Shown here one piece after another: positions 1 through 6,801 of a DNA stretch of 14,311 bases; within the stretch, counting starts at the first letter, position 1, and each line of letters starts with the position of its first letter. The stretch lies in the NCBI GenBank assembly GCA_012799075.1, contig JAAZLZ010000015.1, forward strand, positions 1-14,311, given 5' to 3'. Origin of the DNA: Bacillota bacterium (GTDB lineage: Bacteria > Bacillota > Limnochordia > JAAZLZ01). Position numbers and translations under genes: made by a program. A model generated the notes under the pieces. It was given only the letters and a program-made list of their open reading frames with translations, ran no database searches and was not told where the DNA came from.

Positions 1-37
1 CGCGCATAAAGGAAATATCGTCTTAAGGAAACGTACA

Positions 38-131
38 TGGCGGAGGGAGCGGGATTCGAACCCGCGCTAGAGCTTAGACCCTACTAACGGTTTAGCAAAC
101 CGTCCCCTTCAGCCGACTTGGGTATCCCTCC
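38..131 (-). tRNA. tRNA-Ser (anticodon GCU)
   Basis: On the minus strand this folds as a type II tRNA with a long variable arm. The acceptor stem GGAGGGA (131-125) pairs with TCCCTCC (48-42), followed by discriminator G (41) and an encoded CCA (40-38). The T arm contains GGGTTCGAATCCC. The anticodon stem ACGGT/ACCGT encloses the loop TTGCTAA, giving anticodon GCU (plus positions 94-96), which reads AGC and AGU serine codons. A consensus promoter lies 22 bases upstream. No clear terminator is visible in the 37 bases left before the window edge. Confidence 0.97.
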
Positions 132-152
132 GCAAATCGACTAGCAGATGCA

Positions 153-181
153 ATTATAGCATAGGCCCTTGGTACTGTCAA
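153..181 (-). promoter_or_regulatory. Sigma-A promoter of tRNA-Ser(GCU)
   Basis: The minus strand reads TTGACA (181-176), a 17-base spacer, then TATAAT (158-153). Both hexamers match the sigma-A consensus perfectly. The predicted start near 146 gives a leader of about 15 bases before the mature tRNA 5' end at 131. The promoter sits between the 3' end of the Rrf2 gene and the tRNA, so the tRNA need not depend on read-through. Confidence 0.9.
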
Positions 182-241
182 ACTCCTGAAAAACCCTTGC
201 TTATGGTCAAATTCTCCCAATCCACGCCATGAACTCCCTAG

Positions 242-670
242 CTAGTCTTCCTGTTGTTCCAGGGATCTTTTCGCCTCGACCAAATCCGCGATGGTTGTTC
301 CATCGAGGACTTCCAGCATCCGGGCCTGGGCCTTGGCCCAAAGTCCCCGGAGGACGCAGTTGCTTTCATTGCTGCAGATGCCTTCCGAAACGAGGCACTT
401 GTTCAGGGCAATCGGACCTTCCATCAGTTCGATGACCTGGGTAATGTTTATCTCCTCCGGCGGAACCCGCAGACGCACTCCCCCCCTAGATCCCCGGACT
501 CCCTCCACCCAGCCCTTGCGGCTCAAGGTGGCGATGATCTGGGGAATGAAGTTGGGAGGAATTCTTTGTCGTTTGGCGATATCCCGGGATAGTATGAAAG
601 CACCCTTTTCCTGGGAGGCCAAATCAGCCAGTGCCGCTATAGCATATTCCGCTTTGCGGGTAAGTTCCAT
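242..670 (-). CDS. Rrf2-family transcriptional regulator, probably [2Fe-2S]
   Basis: A 142-residue DNA-binding regulator of the Rrf2/IscR family. It opens with the family signature MELTRKAEYAI, followed by a winged helix-turn-helix (about residues 25-70, with the wing sequence GSRGGVRL). The C-terminal cluster-binding region has three cysteines, C92, C99 and C105 (C-X6-C-X5-C), close to the C-X5-C-X5-C of IscR, so an Fe-S or redox sensor is likely. I chose the ATG at 670 rather than the ATG at 739. The promoter (707-735) places the transcript start near 700, inside the longer frame, and homology begins exactly at 670. Known relatives control Fe-S assembly, cysteine metabolism or nitrosative stress. 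No such target gene is in the window, so the regulon is unknown. Autoregulation is likely from the operator at 684-708. Confidence 0.92.
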   Translation of the reverse strand: MELTRKAEYAIAALADLASQEKGAFILSRDIAKRQRIPPNFIPQIIATLSRKGWVEGVRGSRGGVRLRVPPEEINITQVIELMEGPIALNKCLVSEGICSNESNCVLRGLWAKAQARMLEVLDGTTIADLVEAKRSLEQQED

Positions 671-683
671 CCCCCCGCCCCCA

Positions 684-708
684 ATATTACTTCTATAGTC
701 AGTAATAT
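684..708. promoter_or_regulatory. Palindromic operator at the Rrf2 promoter
   Basis: A perfect inverted repeat, ATATTACT (684-691) and AGTAATAT (701-708) with a 9-base spacer. It overlaps the end of the -10 hexamer and the predicted transcription start of the Rrf2 gene. AT-rich dyads at this position are typical autoregulatory sites of Rrf2 proteins. Binding by this Rrf2 protein is inference. Confidence 0.7.
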
Positions 709-735
709 CATAACAGCCCCTACTCTCTTTGTCAA
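707..735 (-). promoter_or_regulatory. Sigma-A promoter of the Rrf2 gene
   Basis: The minus strand has TTGACA (735-730), a 17-base spacer and TATGAT (712-707). The predicted start is near 700, about 30 bases upstream of the chosen ATG at 670. The leader ends in a G-rich stretch directly before the ATG that can serve as ribosome binding site. The promoter overlaps the operator, which suits repression by promoter occlusion. Confidence 0.85.
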
Positions 736-782
736 CCATCCTTCAAGGTTAGCCTGCCCAATCAATTTGCCTTTATGTTCAA

Positions 783-814
783 TTCCCATGGGCATGAGAG
801 ACTTCCCCAGGGAA
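783..814. repeat. Two TTCCC-N2-GGG boxes 20 bp apart
   Basis: TTCCCATGGG (783-792) and TTCCCCAGGGAA (803-814) are short dyads of the same pattern spaced exactly 20 bp apart, about two helical turns. They lie in the 113-bp intergenic region between the divergent Rrf2 gene and the membrane-protein gene. They could be tandem operator half-sites for a dimeric regulator. No promoter for the plus-strand gene could be assigned confidently here. Confidence 0.35.
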
Positions 815-852
815 TACTAGGTACGACTATCACTTAAAGTAGGGAAGGCCCA

Positions 853-1464
853 GTGAGAAGCACCGCTCTGATCATCATCGGCATTTTCCTGGCACTCTTG
901 GTCATTTTCTTTCTGGTCATCAAACCCCTGGTTCTAGTCAAGGAACGACGACCTCAACTACCCGAGTTCCCCTACTATGTCATCGTTGACGTGGAAACCG
1001 ACACTCCCCTCGCATACATCTCCAGCATTCCCGTCAGCGTGGGAGATGAACTCATCACCCGGGAAAACAAGCTGTACCGGGTGGTCGCGGTGGAAGGGAA
1101 CACCGCCTACGCCCGGTTTGTCAAGAAAGTGGACTTGATTCCCCAGGGTAGACCGATTGATGTGCCGACACATTATGAGTTCGCTTCGATTCCTGACAGC
1201 TCTGTCTACCACCTGTGCCCAGCGCAGCAAATCGAACCGCTCTGCAAGTTCCAATGGGAACGACCGATGGGTATTAGCTGTCGGCCCAGCCGGATGCCCA
1301 TCTATGCTCTTGCCATCTTAGAAAAGGCTTTAGCCCAACCGTTAGACCTGGTCCAGCTCTATCTGGCCCGGCAATTCCAGCGGGACAGGGCCCAGGAGTG
1401 TCTGGGCCCTGAGAGTCTTACTGGATGCTATTTAGACGCGATTGCTTCCAGCACTTGGCGATAG
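853..1464 (+). CDS. Membrane-anchored protein of unknown function, possibly truncated
   Basis: GTG start at 853 with AGGGAAGG (841-848) as ribosome binding site; 203 residues. Residues 4-29 form one strongly hydrophobic helix, followed by a basic VKERR, so an N-in membrane anchor with the rest outside is likely. Residues 40-95 form a compact beta-rich segment (VSVGDELITRENKLYRVVAVEGNTAYARFV). It resembles, from memory, a module found before the amidase domain in SpoIIP-like proteins of Bacillota; this is a weak assignment. No amidase motif follows. The C-terminal third is cysteine-rich and shows no family features. The end overlaps the convergent dehydrogenase gene by 37 bases and contains a terminator-like palindrome (1386-1411), so the last 25 or so residues may be read-through of a broken gene. 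Confidence 0.6.
   Translation: MRSTALIIIGIFLALLVIFFLVIKPLVLVKERRPQLPEFPYYVIVDVETDTPLAYISSIPVSVGDELITRENKLYRVVAVEGNTAYARFVKKVDLIPQGRPIDVPTHYEFASIPDSSVYHLCPAQQIEPLCKFQWERPMGISCRPSRMPIYALAILEKALAQPLDLVQLYLARQFQRDRAQECLGPESLTGCYLDAIASSTWR
1386..1411 (-). terminator. Hairpin downstream of the organic-acid operon
   Basis: Perfect 10-bp inverted repeat CAGGGCCCAG / CTGGGCCCTG with a 6-base loop, starting 16 bases after the stop codon of the dehydrogenase gene. There is no T-run on either strand, so it is either a T-less terminator or an mRNA 3'-end stabiliser. It lies inside the 3' end of the convergent membrane-protein ORF. Confidence 0.5.
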
Positions 1465-2315
1465 TCCTTGGGGATCTGTCCACCGAAATGCTCCCGGAGT
1501 CCCAGATCCGATGACCATTGGAGCTTGGTCCTGGTGGCCTTCGTCATGACCTCGTCGATGTGCCCCTCCCGAAGGGTCTCCAAGACGCCATCCATCTCCT
1601 GGGCTCGGCGTAGGGAATGAATGGCGTTGGTGGTCAGCAGCATATTACCCAGCTCGGCAAAAGGATCCCTGTCCATGAATTCGCAGATTGAAGCAAACAC
1701 CAGATCGTCGACGCCATAATGGTGGGCTGCCACCATGGCCTCCAGGAGAACTGCTTCCAAGCCTTTGGCATACACGCTTCGCAGCATCTTCAGTGCGGAA
1801 GCGGTGCCGGGCTCACCTTCCACCAGGGTGATCTGCATTCCATATGCTGAAAGCAAGTCTTTAAGCTCATCGGCTCCCTTTCCACAGGCAATAATGGGAG
1901 CCTTGTGACCCCGCAGGGAAATGGCTGCCATTATCGCACCATCCACGAACCTGGCTCCGGTGGGATGGATGAGACGGTCAATCTCCTTAATTGCATTGGG
2001 AGAAGCCGAATTAAAATCGGCATAGAGCTTGTCCTTGGTCAAGAAAGGAATGATTCCCCGGGCGGTATCAACGGCCACGGCGGACGTTGTGGTCGCGATG
2101 ATCACGTCAACCGAACGGGCCAGCTCTTCCCTGTCCTTGGTTAATACAACGCCTATCTCTTCCGCCCTTTGCCGGATCAACTTCCCATCCACAGGATCAT
2201 CACTTCGGACATCAAACGCGTAGATCTTCGGCATCCCATTGGCCAAGAGGCCCCTGGAAAAACCGGACCCAACCTCCCCTAAGCCTAAGAAACCCACCCG
2301 CAACGGTGATGCCAT
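1428..2315 (-). CDS. NAD(P)-dependent 3-hydroxyacid dehydrogenase-like protein
   Basis: A 295-residue member of the 3-hydroxyisobutyrate / 6-phosphogluconate dehydrogenase superfamily. The N-terminal Rossmann fold carries the dinucleotide motif FLGLGEVG (G11, G13, G16). The FNSASP segment (101-106) and the DGAIMAAI segment match the substrate-binding region. GTASALKMLRS places the probable catalytic lysine at K176. The C-terminal all-alpha part resembles the DUF1932 type. The start ATG has AAAGGAGA 8 bases upstream. It lies 26 bases after the aldolase gene and is the last gene of the transporter operon. The likely reaction is oxidation of a branched or hydroxylated carboxylic acid (or reduction of the oxo-acid), feeding or using the aldolase. 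The actual substrate cannot be read from the sequence. Confidence 0.85.
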   Translation of the reverse strand: MASPLRVGFLGLGEVGSGFSRGLLANGMPKIYAFDVRSDDPVDGKLIRQRAEEIGVVLTKDREELARSVDVIIATTTSAVAVDTARGIIPFLTKDKLYADFNSASPNAIKEIDRLIHPTGARFVDGAIMAAISLRGHKAPIIACGKGADELKDLLSAYGMQITLVEGEPGTASALKMLRSVYAKGLEAVLLEAMVAAHHYGVDDLVFASICEFMDRDPFAELGNMLLTTNAIHSLRRAQEMDGVLETLREGHIDEVMTKATRTKLQWSSDLGLREHFGGQIPKDYRQVLEAIASK

Positions 2316-2341
2316 CGGAGCACTCTCCTTTACATGCTTGC

Positions 2342-3109
2342 TTAGAGCTCAATCAACGCCTTTTCCCTATTCAATCCGGCAATCATCAATCCCATCTCGC
2401 TGGCCATGGCGATGAACCGGAAGCCTTCTTTGATCCTTCGAGTCACATCGGCGCCGCTGCGGGCATGGATGCCAGGCGCAACGCCTACCTTATTGGACAC
2501 TTGAACCACATGCTCGAAGGCTTCTCTCACCTGGGGGGCTTGCACATCCATCTTCCCCAACATGCCCATGGAGGTCATCAGATCATTGGGTCCGATGAAG
2601 CAGGCATCCACCCCGGGAACGCTCAGGATCTCTTCTGCTCGTTCAACGGCATCGATGTGCTCAATCTGAACGGCAACAAATATCTCATCGTTGGCGCGGC
2701 TGGTGTAGGCGGCGCGATCTGCATCGAAGCTGAGTTCATAACGTCCGCCGCCGTTGCTGCGGAAGCCTTGAGGATGATACTTGGCAGCCTCCACAGCCTG
2801 CTCCGCCTCTTCCTTGCTGCAGACCATTGGAACCACAATCCCCCAGGCTCCGGCATCTAGGACCCGCTTGATGTGCTCCGGATGATTCCACGGTATCCTG
2901 ACCATCGGCGCGGTGGGGGTCTGATTGATCGCCATGATCATCATCGCGGCCATGTCGATGGAGATGGGATTATGCTCCATATCGATCACAAGCCATTCGA
3001 ATCCAAGCCGCCCACAGCGCTCCGCGGAAAACGGGCTGGGGATTGACAGCCAAGTGCCCACACTGACTTTGCCGCCCTGCAAGTTGTGTTTGACATGATT
3101 TGGTCGCAT
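2342..3109 (-). CDS. HpcH/HpaI-family class II aldolase
   Basis: A 255-residue metal-dependent aldolase that cleaves or forms 2-oxo acids with pyruvate as one product in known relatives. Visible family features are GTWLSIPSP at the N-terminus, the DMEH segment (D43, E45, H46), R71 for pyruvate binding, IVVPMV (91-96), and the metal ligands E150 in VQIEH and D176 in GPNDL. I chose the ATG at 3109, which has AAAGGAGGT at good spacing. An in-frame TTG at 3139 adds 10 residues but lies upstream of that site and inside a hairpin. It is fourth of five genes, between tctA and the dehydrogenase, suggesting it cleaves the imported acid or a derivative. It could equally be annotated as 2,4-dihydroxyhept-2-enedioate or 4-hydroxy-2-oxoacid aldolase; the substrate is not determinable. 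Confidence 0.9.
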   Translation of the reverse strand: MRPNHVKHNLQGGKVSVGTWLSIPSPFSAERCGRLGFEWLVIDMEHNPISIDMAAMMIMAINQTPTAPMVRIPWNHPEHIKRVLDAGAWGIVVPMVCSKEEAEQAVEAAKYHPQGFRSNGGGRYELSFDADRAAYTSRANDEIFVAVQIEHIDAVERAEEILSVPGVDACFIGPNDLMTSMGMLGKMDVQAPQVREAFEHVVQVSNKVGVAPGIHARSGADVTRRIKEGFRFIAMASEMGLMIAGLNREKALIEL

Positions 3110-3137
3110 TTCCATGACCTCCTTTAGTTTCTGTGAC

Positions 3138-3177
3138 AATAAAGCCCCTCCCTAATTAATGAGAGAGGGGCTTTATT
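3138..3177 (-). terminator. Intercistronic hairpin between tctA and the aldolase gene
   Basis: Perfect 13-bp inverted repeat, AATAAAGCCCCTC (3138-3150) and GAGGGGCTTTATT (3165-3177), with a 14-base loop. Both sides end in a TTTATT-type tail, so it could stop transcription from either direction. It follows the tctA stop codon by 53 bases and precedes the aldolase ATG by 28 bases. No good promoter lies between it and the aldolase, so it is probably a leaky terminator or an mRNA processing/stabilising element inside the operon. Confidence 0.75.
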
Positions 3178-3230
3178 CCTTCACCCAAACACACCGCCCA
3201 ATTCCAGATGTGATTGAGCACCGGAAGTTG

Positions 3231-4763
3231 TCACTCGCTTTCCATGACGTTTTCCCGCTTTGGCGGCTGGAAGAACGTTCTCCCCTTGCCCCGGAACTGG
3301 CTGTAAAGCATGACTACCCAAAAAATCCCAAGGACTACTGCAATCGGCCGGGCAAACATGGCCCATATGTTGTCCTGGTAAGTCAATATCGCCCTGCGCA
3401 AGGAATAATCGGCTATTGGGCCTACTAACACACCAAGGACCATGGGAGCCATCGGATAGCCGCGGAGGCGCATGAGGTATCCGACTACACCAAAGACGAA
3501 CATGACGCCAACGTCGAAGGTGGTAAAGCCAGTACCCCAAGCACCGATCACACCAAGGGCAACGGCGATGGGCAGAATGACTTCTCGCCTGATGGACAAA
3601 AGACGGATGAAGTACGGTGAAAGAAGCCAGGAAAGAACCCGGAAAACAACCGCCGACATCCAGAAAAGGAAGATTGTCTTACCAATGAAGCCAGGATGCT
3701 CAACGATTAAGAGGGGCCCCGGGCGAACACCGTACATGAACAAGGCGGCAAGCATCACGGCCGTGGGGCCGCTGCCGGGAAGTCCAAGGACAAACATGGG
3801 GATAAGGGCTCCACCCGATGTTGCATTATTCGAAACCTCAGGAGCGATAATCCCCGGGCCATGGCCTGTGCCGAACTTCTCCGGCTCCTTCGATACCCGC
3901 TTGGCTGCATCATAGGCCAGCCAGGGAGCTACGGACTCGCCGACCCCTGGCACGATGCCAACGCCGATGCCGATCAAGACGGACCGAATGATGATGTCCA
4001 AGTTCTCCTTGAACAAACCCTTCGGCACCGTCATGCGGCCGGGGTCATCCACCAGTTGATAAGGGACCTTCTCCCTGAGCACCCAAAAGACTTCGGTTAA
4101 TCCAAAGAGCCCAATCAGCACAGGAATGAACTCGATTCCCCGCATAAGCTCCGGTGTGTACCCGTACCGGAAAACACCCCAAATGGGGTCGGTGCCGATC
4201 ATGGCCACCAGAAAGCCGACAAAGGCGGCGATCCAGCCCTTAAGGGGGTTCTTGGCCCCTAGCGCCCCAGCAAGAGTAACACCGATCAATGAGACCAAAA
4301 AGACTTCCCAGTCACCGAGCTTCAAAGCTACAACGGCGACAAAAGGAAGGAGCAAGAAGGTGCCTAATTCCCCCCCCAGCTCACCTATGAAGCTAGACCA
4401 GGTGGCAATGCCAATGGCCTCCCGGGCCTTCCCTTTTCTAGCCATTGCATGGCCGTCAAGCACCGTGGCCGCGGCGGCCGGGGTGCCCGGGATATTGAGC
4501 AAGACAGCTGTGACACTGCCTCCATAGATTGCCGCCGTATATATTCCAACCAAAAGGCCCATGCCGGCATCTACTGGCAGTCGGAAAACCAGACCAAGCA
4601 TGAGGGTCATGGCCATTACCGCAGAGATACCCGGCAATATTCCCCCAATTAGTCCCAGGAGCCCTCCAGCAACCAGCGCAATGAGTGTGGTCGGGTTGGA
4701 GAGGACTGACCAGGCCATTTGGGGAAACAATGACCATTCCTGGGTAAGGATACTCCAATTCAT
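3231..4763 (-). CDS. tctA: Tripartite tricarboxylate transporter, large membrane subunit TctA
   Basis: A 510-residue polytopic membrane protein of the TctA family, the normal full length. The two pseudo-repeated family motifs are visible: GLIGGILPGIS (37-47) with IPGTPAAAAT (91-100), and GIGVGIVPGVGES (265-277) with LGLPGSGPTAVMLAA (326-340). Long hydrophobic segments throughout give roughly 11-12 membrane spans. It forms the ion-coupled transport channel with TctB and receives substrate from the binding protein TctC. The ATG has GGGAGGG 6 bases upstream, and the gene starts 46 bases after tctB. Known systems carry citrate, tartrate, terephthalate and other carboxylates, and the family alone does not tell which. 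Confidence 0.96.
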   Translation of the reverse strand: MNWSILTQEWSLFPQMAWSVLSNPTTLIALVAGGLLGLIGGILPGISAVMAMTLMLGLVFRLPVDAGMGLLVGIYTAAIYGGSVTAVLLNIPGTPAAAATVLDGHAMARKGKAREAIGIATWSSFIGELGGELGTFLLLPFVAVVALKLGDWEVFLVSLIGVTLAGALGAKNPLKGWIAAFVGFLVAMIGTDPIWGVFRYGYTPELMRGIEFIPVLIGLFGLTEVFWVLREKVPYQLVDDPGRMTVPKGLFKENLDIIIRSVLIGIGVGIVPGVGESVAPWLAYDAAKRVSKEPEKFGTGHGPGIIAPEVSNNATSGGALIPMFVLGLPGSGPTAVMLAALFMYGVRPGPLLIVEHPGFIGKTIFLFWMSAVVFRVLSWLLSPYFIRLLSIRREVILPIAVALGVIGAWGTGFTTFDVGVMFVFGVVGYLMRLRGYPMAPMVLGVLVGPIADYSLRRAILTYQDNIWAMFARPIAVVLGIFWVVMLYSQFRGKGRTFFQPPKRENVMESE

Positions 4764-4809
4764 GAACCGTCCCTCCCGCTATCATCCAAATTCCACATAC
4801 CGAGACTGC

Positions 4810-5316
4810 CTAGGGCATAGGCATAGCAAAGATCCATGGGACTATGATTCCGACTATGACCGAGCTGAGCACCGTGTAGAATACGATCTGCCACCAGTTG
4901 CCCGCGCGCAGATAGGTGAAGACAACAGCAAAAAAGATCACGTTGGCAAGGACGAAATTCACCCGCCCCACCATGAATACATAACCGCCCACGATCAGCG
5001 TCAAGATAGACCAGCGTCTGGCGATCTCATCTTGGATGCAGCCTTTTGCCCAGCCTATTATCGAGCGGTACCCATAGGTTGTGAGGACCAGGTAGACCAA
5101 AGTCAAGTTGAGCACGAAGACTGTAATCCCGAGGAGTACGGGTGTGAAGCCTGCGGCGGTAACGAAGCCGCTGGCACCCCGCGTGGGCATCCGCAGCCCG
5201 CCGATAATAAAGAAAAGGGCCATTGCCATAAATAAGATGCCGCCGACAAAGTCTCCTACTGGCCAATAATACTCATCATGATCGCGTTCCTTGTCAGAAC
5301 TGGGCTGGATGGTCAT
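4810..5316 (-). CDS. tctB: Tripartite tricarboxylate transporter, small membrane subunit TctB
   Basis: A 168-residue small integral membrane protein with four predicted membrane helices (about residues 20-41, 53-80, 104-124 and 130-165) after a polar, acidic N-terminus. This matches the length and topology of TctB, a poorly conserved subunit, so the call relies strongly on its place between tctC and tctA. The ATG has AAAGGGGGA 7 bases upstream. It lies about 110 bases downstream of tctC, behind a stable hairpin that may lower its expression relative to the binding protein. Confidence 0.9.
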   Translation of the reverse strand: MTIQPSSDKERDHDEYYWPVGDFVGGILFMAMALFFIIGGLRMPTRGASGFVTAAGFTPVLLGITVFVLNLTLVYLVLTTYGYRSIIGWAKGCIQDEIARRWSILTLIVGGYVFMVGRVNFVLANVIFFAVVFTYLRAGNWWQIVFYTVLSSVIVGIIVPWIFAMPMP

Positions 5317-5362
5317 CGGTTATTCCCCCTTTCACAGCTCCTCCCAATTGTTTGTCCGACAG

Positions 5363-5402
5363 TAAAAAGGGAAGGCGGGACGGCCGCAAACGGCCGTCCC
5401 GT
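5363..5402 (-). terminator. Hairpin plus T-run between tctC and tctB
   Basis: Minus strand: an 11-bp perfect GC-rich stem (CGGGACGGCCG / CGGCCGTCCCG, 5376-5401) with a 4-base loop. It is followed after a short CCTTCC by five T residues (5368-5364). It starts 26 bases after the tctC stop. It looks like a partial terminator or 3'-end stabiliser that lets the binding protein be made in excess over the membrane subunits. Confidence 0.75.
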
Positions 5403-5426
5403 GCCTGTCTGCAACTTCGATCTCGA

Positions 5427-6536
5427 CTATTGGTTGTACTTGGCCAGCTCCTTCTCATACATCTCTTCCACGCTTGCTGGCCACGGTCGGACATTGGCAG
5501 CCCTGTCGTGGGGAGGCCAAGTCCACTCGGTAATGGGGGCGATATCCCAATTGGCCGGGCTGTTTTCGGTGATGCCCAGCTCATACTGGGGCCAGCCCCG
5601 GGCCGAGGATACTCTCGCGACGATCTGGTCAGCGGCGGTGCCCATCATCGGAGCAAAGATGATGCCCCGGCTCTCGATGGCCTTCTGGAACCGCTCCTGC
5701 TTGACCGCATAGACAAAGGCCTCACAGAGCTTCTCGATGACTTCCGTTGGGACGTCCCGACGGACGGAAAAGCCCCAGTAGGGGTTGATGGCAGCGTAGA
5801 TCGCCAGCTTCGGATAGTAGTTGACGATGGATGGGAAGGTGACTCCCCGCCAGACATAGTCCTTGTGATAAAGGTTAGCCAAGGGTCTGACTTCGCCGGC
5901 TTCGGCCCAGTCGGAAATATCGCCGAGGGAGACAGAGACGAACTCTACCTCACCGGATAGCAGATAACGACCGGCGTCCCGTCCGCCTTTGTAGGGAATC
6001 TCCCGGACCTTATCGGCGATGCCGGCGGCCTGGGCAAAGGCAGCGCCAAAGATAGCGCCATTTCCGCCAGGGCTGGTGGTTCCGTAGTTCACGGTCTTAT
6101 CGGATTTCTTGATGGCTTCCACAAGATCGGTTAGGTCCTTATAGGGCGAATCGCCTTTCACATAGATGGTGGTTCCACCCATGCCGGCGGTAAACACATA
6201 AAAATCTTCCCAGCTGCACTTGGCCTGGCCCATAATCTTCCAGGTCCCATGGAGCTGGGTGCCGCCAAACAAGGTGTAGCCATCGGCTTTGGCGTCGGCA
6301 ACCCGCTGGCCGGCCATGCCGCCGTTGGCTCCATCCACGTTCGTCACTTGAATGGGAACGCCCAGATACTCGGACATCTCCATGGCAAGGCCCCGGGCAG
6401 TAGTATCAGAGGTGCCCCCTGCAGTCCACCCCACGATCATGTTAATCGCCCGGTTGGGCTTCCAGCTGGCAAAGACGCTGGTGCAGGCCATAACGACCAC
6501 TAAAGCAGCGACTAAATAGGTGGTCAGCTTCTTCAC
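5427..6536 (-). CDS. tctC: Tripartite tricarboxylate transporter substrate-binding protein TctC (Bug family)
   Basis: A 369-residue extracytoplasmic binding protein of the Bug/TctC family. After a signal peptide it reads KPNRAINMIVGWTAGGTSDT, the family's first beta strand and ligand-binding loop. Later come the typical YKGGRDA and YWGFSVRRDVP segments. I chose the GTG at 6536: AGGAGGG lies 8 bases upstream and the resulting N-terminus is VKKLTTYLVAALVVVMA. The frame could extend to an ATG at 6629, but that adds 31 residues in front of the signal peptide. The signal region contains VVMAC with C18 as a possible lipidation site, alternatively a cleavage after SVFA (residue 23). First gene of the operon. 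The ligand is presumably a carboxylate but cannot be named. Confidence 0.95.
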   Translation of the reverse strand: MKKLTTYLVAALVVVMACTSVFASWKPNRAINMIVGWTAGGTSDTTARGLAMEMSEYLGVPIQVTNVDGANGGMAGQRVADAKADGYTLFGGTQLHGTWKIMGQAKCSWEDFYVFTAGMGGTTIYVKGDSPYKDLTDLVEAIKKSDKTVNYGTTSPGGNGAIFGAAFAQAAGIADKVREIPYKGGRDAGRYLLSGEVEFVSVSLGDISDWAEAGEVRPLANLYHKDYVWRGVTFPSIVNYYPKLAIYAAINPYWGFSVRRDVPTEVIEKLCEAFVYAVKQERFQKAIESRGIIFAPMMGTAADQIVARVSSARGWPQYELGITENSPANWDIAPITEWTWPPHDRAANVRPWPASVEEMYEKELAKYNQ

Positions 6537-6686
6537 TTGCAAATCCCTCCTAGCAAAGTTAAGATCATAACCCTTCCTCACCAATACTCCGACCGCAGCC
6601 TCACCTCCCCAAGATGGCTCATTTTCCAATCAATGGGACAAAAGCTTAGGTTTTGACTCCCCTATGAACTTGTACATGAGTGGACG

Positions 6687-6714
6687 AATATCCTGCCTTG
6701 CAACCAAAAATCAA
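6687..6714 (-). promoter_or_regulatory. tctC: Candidate promoter of the tct operon
   Basis: In the 265-bp gap between the flavodoxin gene and tctC, the minus strand has TTGATT (6714-6709), a 16-base spacer and GATATT (6692-6687), each matching 4 of 6 consensus bases. It would give a leader of about 145 bases. It is the best sigma-A match I found in the gap but is weak. The gap also holds a small GC-rich hairpin at 6731-6744 without a T-run. Confidence 0.3.
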
Positions 6715-6801
6715 GGGCGGGTGTCGCTGACGCCGCGGACGGCGCCTTGACAAGAGCCCAATCCATCAACTTACCTTCACTTTTGCCAATAGATGCCGGT
6801 C

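Noticed and set aside
671..739. Extended N-terminus of the Rrf2 regulator starting at the ATG at 739
   Set aside because: The promoter and operator lie inside this stretch, and family homology begins at the internal ATG at 670.
6537..6629. Extended TctC start at the ATG at 6629
   Set aside because: It would place 31 residues before the signal peptide; the GTG at 6536 has a properly spaced AGGAGGG.
6731..6744. GC-rich CGCCG/CGGCG hairpin after the flavodoxin gene as a terminator
   Set aside because: Stem of only 5 bp with no T-run next to it; not enough to call.
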